20,996 bases of DNA from a virus, in the IMG/VR virus record IMGVR_UViG_3300042523_000711, positions 1 through 20,996 of that record; one strand, given 5' to 3'. Of the stretch, positions 15,955 to 20,996 are shown piece by piece. The notes under the pieces were generated by a model. The model saw nothing but the letters and a program-made list of their open reading frames with translations, searched no databases and had not been told where the DNA came from. The position numbers and the translations under genes were made by a program. Every line of letters begins with the position of its first letter. Positions within the stretch are counted from its first letter, which is position 1.

Positions 15955-16878
15955 GATTGTCTTTGTGATGATTTTATTTGTTCATTCTCTTTTTTCTTAG
16001 AATCCACCAGTTTATTGTAGTAAAATAACCTTAATCGGGTTGGCATTTTGTATAGTTCCATCATAGTAAATCCATTACCATAATTAACCATATCAAAAAT
16101 CTGCGAATGTAGATTTATACTATGATTGGTAGGAAGGCCAAAAAAACCCTACTCCTAATGAAATAGGCGCCTCCTCCACCTCACCATCTTCATGAGTATA
16201 TTCAAATTTCATATTCATATCAGGTGACATACTCTTAATATGCTCTCTTAATGCTCTACTATCTTTAGCTAACATATTGTTTACAAATTTGTTAATAGTT
16301 GCTAAATCATTCTTACCATCAACTGATTTAATCATATATCTCAATCTAGTACTAATCTCAGATGATACATCTTTATTTATTTTTTTAAGAGCCTCTACAT
16401 CTTTATCAATTAATCTTTCATCACCATGTGTTAATATCTTAAATGTTAATTTAGTACCACTTGGTGTTGTATAATCAAATTCATTTTTGTTTTTGAATAT
16501 TGAAAAATCAACCTCTTTAGTTTGAATTGTAGATAAATCAAAATTTACATTAATAGTTTCACCTTTTTTAGATGAAAAGAATTGTAAATTATATTCTGCA
16601 CCATATCCTAATAATCTAGTTGCTAAAAGGATAGCGTTTTTATCACCAATAATAATATCATCCGATTTTATACCATCTACTATAATAGATTCAAATAATG
16701 TATCAATTGCTAATCCTTTTTTAATAAGATTAGATGAAGAAAGAATATCTTCTTCCTTTGCAGTCATTAATTTAATTCTAATTTGCCCAGATGATAATGG
16801 ATGTTCTGGTGGATATACTTTACCTTGAGATGGAAGGTCTAATACTTCCGTTGGAAAATCATATACTTTGTCTGTCAT
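15933..16878 (-). CDS. Tail assembly chaperone, long form made by +1 (or -2) frameshift, about 314 aa
   Basis: Reading the zero frame from 16878 to the T run and then moving +1 at 16139 opens 68 further codons with a stop at 15935-15933. The extra frame is protein-like: it begins GLPTNHSINLHSQ, continues IFDMVNYGNGFTMMELYKMP and TRLRLFYYNKLVD, then a Lys-rich end. The product is 246 + 68 residues for +1, or one Phe more for -2. In many tailed phages the gene between tail tube and tape measure makes a short and a long chaperone through such a shift (lambda G and GT; Mu uses -2), and both load onto the tape measure. The position here is exactly that. A sequencing error in a 7-T run is the alternative. 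The downstream frame has internal ATGs but no clear ribosome site, so separate translation is less likely. Confidence 0.8.
16120..16878 (-). CDS. Tail assembly chaperone, short form (gp26/T4 baseplate-chaperone-like), 252 aa
   Basis: The zero-frame product ends WPSYQS then TAG at 16122-16120. The N-terminus EVLDLPSQGKVYPPEHPLSSGQIRIKLMTAKEEDIL and the following helix LIKKGLAIDTLFESIIVDGI match the T4 gp26/51-type baseplate protein family, whose members open with a short P-S-x-G-x-x-Y motif and a T-x-x-E-E motif. Residues 85-170 are beta-rich, and the last 60 residues hold TINKFVNNMLAKDSRALREHIKSMSPDMN. The protein should bind the tape measure during tail assembly. The gene is bounded upstream by the tail tube terminator and the GTATTTATA element and downstream by a terminator, so it looks like its own transcription unit. 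The ATG at 16878 lacks a clear Shine-Dalgarno. Confidence 0.85.
   Translation of the reverse strand: MTDKVYDFPTEVLDLPSQGKVYPPEHPLSSGQIRIKLMTAKEEDILSSSNLIKKGLAIDTLFESIIVDGIKSDDIIIGDKNAILLATRLLGYGAEYNLQFFSSKKGETINVNFDLSTIQTKEVDFSIFKNKNEFDYTTPSGTKLTFKILTHGDERLIDKDVEALKKINKDVSSEISTRLRYMIKSVDGKNDLATINKFVNNMLAKDSRALREHIKSMSPDMNMKFEYTHEDGEVEEAPISLGVGFFWPSYQS
16138..16149 (-). promoter_or_regulatory. Slippery site GGGTTTTTTTGG for programmed frameshifting
   Basis: The zero frame reads GGG TTT TTT TGG. The seven-T run lets the Phe tRNAs re-pair. A +1 move, or a -2 move that reads one more TTT, enters the long downstream frame; a -1 move stops after eight codons. The stop codon of the short form follows 15 bases later. 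Confidence 0.75.
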
Positions 16879-16904
16879 AACTTTACTTGTTTTAAGTTTG
16901 TATA

Positions 16905-16913
16905 TATAAATAC
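16905..16913 (-). promoter_or_regulatory. Putative phage promoter element GTATTTATA upstream of the tail chaperone
   Basis: The coding strand reads GTATTTATA, 26 bases before the ATG at 16878 and 26 bases after the tail tube terminator hairpin. It sits in an alternating TATATA context. Confidence 0.5.
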
Positions 16914-16939
16914 ATAGTTTTTAAAAAATTAGAAAGCAC

Positions 16940-16966
16940 AAAAAAGGGGATATTTTGGTATCCCCT
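16940..16966 (-). terminator. Terminator after the tail tube gene
   Basis: An 8-bp stem, AGGGGATA (16966-16959) with TATCCCCT (16952-16945), a 6-base loop and a six-T run (16945-16940). It lies 22 bases after the tail tube stop and ends the sheath/tube transcript. Confidence 0.88.
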
Positions 16967-16988
16967 GATTGTTTTTATTATTTTTAGA

Positions 16989-17477
16989 TTAGTATTCTAA
17001 GATAGCGTAATCATAAGATAATGTTAAAGTGATAGTTGCTACTTCGTTTGAAGTGAAATCTAAATCACCAAAGTTAGCTTGAAGAATGAAAGCTCCTTTA
17101 AGTTTCCATTGTTCTATTTTATCGCCGACTGGTCCCAACATATAGATATCGATATCCTTTTTGTAGAAATCAGCGTATCCATCTCTACCAGTAATAGATT
17201 CATGTGATAATCTCACCCACTCCATTACCGCTTGTGCTCCAGATGGAACGATTGGGTCATAAAGAGTGATTTCTAAATCTTGCCACTCACCTTTACCTTT
17301 CAACTGTCTTTTAACGTTGATATGGTCTAAAGTTACTTTCTCAAAGTTAATTTGAGGTCTGTTACCAGCTTTTACTAAATATGATTGAATACCATCAATT
17401 TCCATGATGTATCTGTTCTTCATTTTAGGTTCGAAGTTCGTATAGAACATCTTATCAAATTCTAATATTTCTGCCAT
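16989..17477 (-). CDS. Tail tube protein (gp19-like), 162 aa
   Basis: Major subunit of the inner tail tube. It has the length and layout of the T4 gp19 family: an N-terminal arm, then NRYIMEIDGIQSYLVKAGNRPQINFEKVTLDHINVKR (22-58), the GEWQDLEITLYDPIVPSGAQAVMEW block (63-87), and the C-terminal GAFILQANFGDLDFTSNEVATITLTLSYDYAIL. The beta-rich character fits a tube ring. AAGGAA lies 10 bases before the ATG at 17477. The gene follows the sheath with a 52-base gap holding its own ATATTTATT element but no terminator, so it may be made both from the sheath transcript and from its own start, which suits a protein needed in high copy. Confidence 0.93.
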   Translation of the reverse strand: MAEILEFDKMFYTNFEPKMKNRYIMEIDGIQSYLVKAGNRPQINFEKVTLDHINVKRQLKGKGEWQDLEITLYDPIVPSGAQAVMEWVRLSHESITGRDGYADFYKKDIDIYMLGPVGDKIEQWKLKGAFILQANFGDLDFTSNEVATITLTLSYDYAILEY

Positions 17478-17500
17478 TTTTGTTCCTTTTATTTTATATT

Positions 17501-17509
17501 AATAAATAT
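17501..17509 (-). promoter_or_regulatory. Putative phage promoter element ATATTTATT upstream of the tail tube gene
   Basis: The coding strand reads ATATTTATT, ending 23 bases before the ATG at 17477. It lies in the 52-base gap after the sheath stop. Confidence 0.5.
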
Positions 17510-17529
17510 CTAATTCCTTTATTTTCAAA

Positions 17530-19806
17530 TTATGCGTTGAAAGATGCTCCCGTTGGTAAGATGTTGAAATCAATTACGATGAATTCAGCCGTCTTTGCCG
17601 GTTGTAAGAACACTTGTCCTGCTAATACATTTCTATCGATTACATCCGGTGTGTTGTTAGTTTCATCCATTACAACTTTGAATGCGTATAAACCTTGTCT
17701 TTGTTGGATAGCCTCTAAATAAGGGTTTACAGTGTTTAAGAAACGAGTTCTAGTTGTAGATGTATTTTGTTCGAACACTAAATAACGAGATGTTGAAGCG
17801 ATGAACTTCTTCATTGTGATAAGTAATCTTCTTACATTGATTCTATCTAATGCTGAAGCCTTATCTTGCAATGTCTTCTGTCCGAATGCTACAATACCTT
17901 GTCCAGGGAATGCTGCGATTGGGTTTACTTTGTTCTCATATAGAGTGTCTCTCTCTGCATGTGTTAATCTATTCAATACACTAACTGCTCCAGTGATACC
18001 ACCTCTATTCAAACCAGCCGGTGCGAACCACTCTGCCGCCAATCTATCATTACTTGCGTAAACCGCTGGTAATAATACGGATGGAGGAACGATTGTTAAT
18101 TTGTTTGTATTTGTATCAATTGTTTTAATCCAAGGATAGTAAGTACCAACATAATTTGAATCTACTCCTTGTGCTTTTTCAGTTACATCTGCAATTGTTG
18201 CATCATAATCAGAAAATTCAGCTATGTAGAATGCATCTTGTCTATCTTCAACCATATCAATAACTGCTTGAACAGCTGCTGGATGGCTTTGATAGTTTAG
18301 ACCCGGTGTTACCACCATATTGATATCCCACTCATCAGGATTAGAAATTGCGTTAATTGCTTTTGTATATGCTGCTGAACCAGATGCTGCTGAAGTTGAA
18401 CAATTGAATCCTTGCTGATTTGCATTGTTCCAATTTGCATCACCAGCTTTAGCTATTGGTGTGATTGGGTTAGTACCATCAAAACCTTGTTGGAATGCTA
18501 ATACAAATTGTCTCTTAACCATATCAACTGCTTTTGAACCAGTCATTTGGTATGATAATTGAGAATCAAATCCGAAAACAACGTTTGAACCTGATACTGC
18601 TTCATTAGGAATTGGTTTTAAGTATTGAGCGTTATCAATTGATACACCCTCACCTTCAAAATCAAATCCACTATAATAGATTGGAGAACCAGCTGTGTTA
18701 GCTGCTGAACCTGTTTGATATACAACTGCAGGTACTTTAGTTACATCACCAGCTGCTGTTTCAATTGGATTTATATATGCGGCATGTCCGAATGGTGCTG
18801 CTGATATAGGATATGAACCAGCTATTGCTACGTCAACTCTTACATATTTTGATTTGTTAGCGTAATCACCATTTTGTGTGATTTTACCAGCAGCATCAAT
18901 TGTAATATAAGAATCACCCATTCTTCTAGCTATAAAGTTTGGAGAAGCAGGGTCTAAGTTTACATTGTTAAATGTTTCAACAACACTCTTTCTCTTATCA
19001 ATATCAGAATAACTTCTAATAGTTACAGTAAAAGTTGAATAATCAGTACCGCCATCTTCACCAGCTGCCTTTACATTAGAAATACCAACTTTAAATTTAG
19101 TATTATAATTTGCACCATCACCTAAAGTTACAAATTTGAAAAGGTCATATCTTACACCACTAATCAATTGAGAGGTAACCATTGGAGTTTGTGCAGGTTG
19201 TGCATCAAATGTATAAACCTGTGTAGGTAATACAATACTAGATATACTAGCGGTTGGTAAACTATTTGCTGCATTTTCAAAGTAAACATAAGTGTATGCT
19301 TCTTTTGGTCCAAGTGGAGATTCACCAAATACATCTGATAAATCATTTGTAGCTGATGTTACTGTTGATGCTGATACATTCGTTGCACTACCGGTTGCTC
19401 CAGTAATTACAAATGAACCAGATGTACCAGTTGCACTTCCTCCAGTAAAACCATAGTTTTGGAATCCGTTTGAAGTTGAGTATAATACACCAGCTATTTT
19501 ACCGCCAGCAACTATTGCCAATGGTGCTGCTTGGTAGTATCCTCCGATACCTGCAACTCTTACGATAGTAGCTTGTCCAGCTTCTCTTAAATAATTTTGT
19601 ACTGCGTATTCAGTATAATATGTTCCGTCTACTTTACCGAACTTTTCCTCAAATTCTGATTGAGTTGTTACGATTGTAGGTACAAATGCAGGTCCTTCTT
19701 TTAGAGGTCCTATAAATGCTGCTCCGATTTCACCGATTCCTTGAGAAAGGAATGATAAATCGTTTTCTCTAGTAAATACACCAGGGGATACAATTCTTTC
19801 TGCCAT
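17530..19806 (-). CDS. Contractile tail sheath protein (gp18-like), 758 aa
   Basis: Subunit of the contracting outer tail. The N-terminus RIVSPGVFTRENDLSFLSQG, then GAAFIGPLKEGPAFVPTIVTTQSEFEEKFG, is the sheath family opening. Residues about 100-430 are Ser/Thr/Gly-rich inserted, surface-type beta domains. The conserved C-terminal core has LNRLTHAERDTLYENKVNPIAAFPGQGIVAFGQKTLQ, then INVRRLLITMKKFIASTSRYLVFEQN, and ends GQVFLQPAKTAEFIVIDFNILPTGASF. It is about 100 residues longer than T4 gp18 (659). The frame is open up to a TTG at 19857, but the ATG at 19806 is chosen: it has GGAG at a good distance and gives the family's usual start (MAERIVSPG). It follows a terminator and an ATATTTATA element with a longer, roughly 60-base leader. 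Confidence 0.96.
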   Translation of the reverse strand: MAERIVSPGVFTRENDLSFLSQGIGEIGAAFIGPLKEGPAFVPTIVTTQSEFEEKFGKVDGTYYTEYAVQNYLREAGQATIVRVAGIGGYYQAAPLAIVAGGKIAGVLYSTSNGFQNYGFTGGSATGTSGSFVITGATGSATNVSASTVTSATNDLSDVFGESPLGPKEAYTYVYFENAANSLPTASISSIVLPTQVYTFDAQPAQTPMVTSQLISGVRYDLFKFVTLGDGANYNTKFKVGISNVKAAGEDGGTDYSTFTVTIRSYSDIDKRKSVVETFNNVNLDPASPNFIARRMGDSYITIDAAGKITQNGDYANKSKYVRVDVAIAGSYPISAAPFGHAAYINPIETAAGDVTKVPAVVYQTGSAANTAGSPIYYSGFDFEGEGVSIDNAQYLKPIPNEAVSGSNVVFGFDSQLSYQMTGSKAVDMVKRQFVLAFQQGFDGTNPITPIAKAGDANWNNANQQGFNCSTSAASGSAAYTKAINAISNPDEWDINMVVTPGLNYQSHPAAVQAVIDMVEDRQDAFYIAEFSDYDATIADVTEKAQGVDSNYVGTYYPWIKTIDTNTNKLTIVPPSVLLPAVYASNDRLAAEWFAPAGLNRGGITGAVSVLNRLTHAERDTLYENKVNPIAAFPGQGIVAFGQKTLQDKASALDRINVRRLLITMKKFIASTSRYLVFEQNTSTTRTRFLNTVNPYLEAIQQRQGLYAFKVVMDETNNTPDVIDRNVLAGQVFLQPAKTAEFIVIDFNILPTGASFNA

Positions 19807-19812
19807 GTTATT

Positions 19813-19818
19813 TCTCCG
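19813..19818 (-). promoter_or_regulatory. Ribosome binding site CGGAGA deciding the sheath start
   Basis: CGGAGA lies 6 bases before the ATG at 19806 and supports that start over the TTG at 19857. It is one of the few clear Shine-Dalgarno sites in the window, fitting a highly made protein. Confidence 0.65.
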
Positions 19819-19866
19819 ATTATTATGTTTTAAAATGCTAATATTGAGTATGTACAATATTACCTA

Positions 19867-19875
19867 TATAAATAT
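19867..19875 (-). promoter_or_regulatory. Putative phage promoter element ATATTTATA upstream of the sheath gene
   Basis: The coding strand reads ATATTTATA, 60 bases before the sheath ATG and 6 bases after the terminator stem at 19927-19882. It has the longest leader of the set. Confidence 0.5.
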
Positions 19876-19927
19876 AAAGAAAATGTCCAAAACATAATTT
19901 ATTTTATTAAACTATACTTTGGACATT
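19876..19927 (-). terminator. Terminator after the EF-hand protein gene
   Basis: A perfect 10-bp stem, AATGTCCAAA (19927-19918) with TTTGGACATT (19891-19882), a 26-base AT-rich loop, then TTTTCTTT. The T tract is broken and the loop is long, so it may be less efficient than the others. Confidence 0.7.
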
Positions 19928-19950
19928 CAAAATAATATATTTTTGGTATA

Positions 19951-20346
19951 TTATACAGGAGGTGCATCAGGTATATTACTACCAGATGCGTCAGACCAAG
20001 GAAAATTCTTAGGTCCAACTTCTTGCTTTTCCCATTTTATAGTATCGATATGCTTAGTTAATTGCTCATTTACATGCTGCCAATAATGAGGATGTGGTGA
20101 ATCTGAACCACTTACATATGATTTAACCCAACCCAATATTAGGTCTTCAGATAAATCTTTGTAATCAATGAATCCATCATGATTTAAATCTTGCACTTCA
20201 AAAGGAGTTCCTCCTGTAAATGTAGCTGTATATCCTTCTTCATCGGTAGCTTCAACTTTCCAATTCGTACCAACGATAACATCCGCTAAATCAGATGTAT
20301 TTTGTTTTCTAAGTCCTGTTAATGACCATTTGTATTCGAATGCCAT
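19951..20346 (-). CDS. Small phage protein with an EF-hand/dockerin-type calcium loop, 131 aa
   Basis: Resembles small proteins encoded near the tail genes of large marine myoviruses: a W-containing beta start (FEYKWSLTGLRKQ), NWKVEATDEEGYTATFTGG, then DLSEDLILGWVKSY, a helix pair and a closing NFPWSD. Within it residues 53-64, DLNHDGFIDYKD, are a perfect 12-residue EF-hand/dockerin loop, with D, N, D, G, I, D and D at positions 1, 3, 5, 6, 8, 9 and 12. Calcium binding is therefore likely, though only one loop is present. No signal peptide or membrane segment. It lies between the tail fibre and sheath genes, with its own upstream element and a terminator, so it is probably a single-gene unit. 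Its role in the virion is unknown. Confidence 0.8.
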   Translation of the reverse strand: MAFEYKWSLTGLRKQNTSDLADVIVGTNWKVEATDEEGYTATFTGGTPFEVQDLNHDGFIDYKDLSEDLILGWVKSYVSGSDSPHPHYWQHVNEQLTKHIDTIKWEKQEVGPKNFPWSDASGSNIPDAPPV

Positions 20347-20361
20347 AGTTTTGTTATTTTA

Positions 20362-20370
20362 TATAAATAT
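20362..20370 (-). promoter_or_regulatory. Putative phage promoter element ATATTTATA upstream of the EF-hand protein gene
   Basis: The coding strand reads ATATTTATA, starting one base after the tail fibre stop codon and ending 15 bases before the ATG at 20346. It is the copy closest to its start codon. Confidence 0.5.
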
Positions 20371-20371
20371 A

Positions 20372-20996
20372 TTAGTTTTTATTTTTCAACTCTCTAATCT
20401 CAGCTCTTGCCTCATCCAACTCAGCTTTTAGTTCTTTAACTGCCTCAACTAATAATGCTGTAATCTTATCGTATTTGATAGTTTTATACATTGGAGACAT
20501 TTCAGGAACAAAATCAACCGCATCCATTGCGTTTTTAGAATCTTGGTGAGTAAGTTGAGTTTGGTATTCCGTTGTTAATAATGGTTCAACTGCCTCAACC
20601 TCTTGTGCAATCAATCCAATATCTCTAGTTCCAGCACGCTTACTATTAATATTTACTTTTTCATCATTCCAATCATAAGTAACTCCTCTAAGCTTTTGGA
20701 TTTTTTCTAAAGCGTTAGGAATTGTTTCTATATTTTCTTTAAGTCTAATATCAGAATAATATGCAATTACGTTACCACTTGCTCTCAAATCACCACTAAT
20801 ATACAATCCCCAATCAGTAGTATATGCTCTCCAACCAGCTGCGTATGCTAAATAAACGTTACCATTACAATATGCTAAGAAAGACCAACCATATGAAGGA
20901 TGCCAGAATCCACAAGGTGCACCAGCACCAGCAGTATGTATCATCAATGCCATACTACCATCAACTCTCCATCCAGAATATCCATTATTAGAACCA
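20372..20996 (-). CDS. Tail fibre/spike C-terminus with S74 self-cleaving chaperone domain (5' end outside window)
   Basis: The frame is open to the window edge; the Met at 20953 is internal because GYSGWRVDGS and more precede it in frame. The visible part starts with an aromatic- and Gly-rich receptor-type region (FWHPSYGWSFLAYCNGNVYLAY). The S74 intramolecular chaperone follows: ASGNVIAYYSDIRLKENIE, then LRGVTYDWNDE, RDIGLIAQEVEAVEP, and TIKYDKITALLVEAVKELKAEL leading into a C-terminal coiled coil. The Ser of YYSD and the Lys of RLKEN are five residues apart, the same spacing as the Ser/Lys pair that cleaves phage endosialidase and other S74 proteins. The chaperone should therefore fold the trimer and then cut itself off. 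Host recognition is the expected role of the mature fibre. Confidence 0.9.
   Translation of the reverse strand, partial: GSNNGYSGWRVDGSMALMIHTAGAGAPCGFWHPSYGWSFLAYCNGNVYLAYAAGWRAYTTDWGLYISGDLRASGNVIAYYSDIRLKENIETIPNALEKIQKLRGVTYDWNDEKVNINSKRAGTRDIGLIAQEVEAVEPLLTTEYQTQLTHQDSKNAMDAVDFVPEMSPMYKTIKYDKITALLVEAVKELKAELDEARAEIRELKNKN

Noticed and set aside
19164-19346. 60-codon minus-strand frame inside the sheath gene
   Set aside because: Alternative frame of the sheath coding sequence with no ribosome site; the sheath frame is clearly the real one.
19807-19857. TTG start extending the sheath by 17 residues
   Set aside because: The extension would swallow the GGAG ribosome site and gives a leader not seen in sheath proteins; the ATG at 19806 gives the family's usual N-terminus.

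Overview
This is a 21-kb piece of the genome of a contractile-tailed (myovirus-type) bacteriophage. Every supported gene lies on the minus strand, so transcription runs from high to low coordinates. The likely host is a member of the Bacteroidota. The evidence is indirect: the DNA is strongly AT-rich, the one secreted protein carries a typical Bacteroidota signal peptide ending SFGQ, Shine-Dalgarno sites are patchy, and a candidate host-type promoter (TTTG and TAnnTTTG boxes) precedes the DNA polymerase gene. No integrase, host housekeeping gene or insertion sequence is visible.

In transcription order the window holds: the end of a tail fibre gene with an S74 self-cleaving chaperone domain (20996-20372); a small structural-type protein with a perfect EF-hand loop (20346-19951); tail sheath (19806-17530); tail tube (17477-16989); a tail assembly chaperone with a programmed frameshift (16878-15933); a small unknown gene (15867-15625); tape measure (15605-13056); a baseplate block comprising a tube-cap-like protein, a gp53/LysM-like wedge protein, a hub-like protein and a small unknown (13043-7807); a tmRNA gene (7764-7379); a short family A DNA polymerase (7321-6038); a secreted NUC-type endonuclease (5998-5396); a 1,440-residue multidomain protein (5396-1074); an unknown protein (1006-575); and the start of a GH19 endolysin (566 to the edge). 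The order sheath, tube, frameshifting chaperone, tape measure, baseplate is classical for contractile tails. A tmRNA, a replicative polymerase and a secreted nuclease directly after the baseplate genes are less ordinary.

The most interesting signals are four. (1) A phage tmRNA whose predicted tag is about 24 residues, Met-rich and ends EYAYAA rather than the usual ALAA. (2) A T7 slippery run that moves ribosomes into a hidden 68-codon frame, giving a long form of the tail chaperone; the stop codon of the long form lies in the loop of a transcription terminator. (3) An ATATTTATA-like element found 15-60 bases upstream of seven genes and, with one mismatch, 8 bases upstream of the mature tmRNA 5' end, often right after a terminator; it is probably the phage's own late-type promoter. 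(4) A compact polymerase with altered catalytic motifs, next to an exported nuclease.
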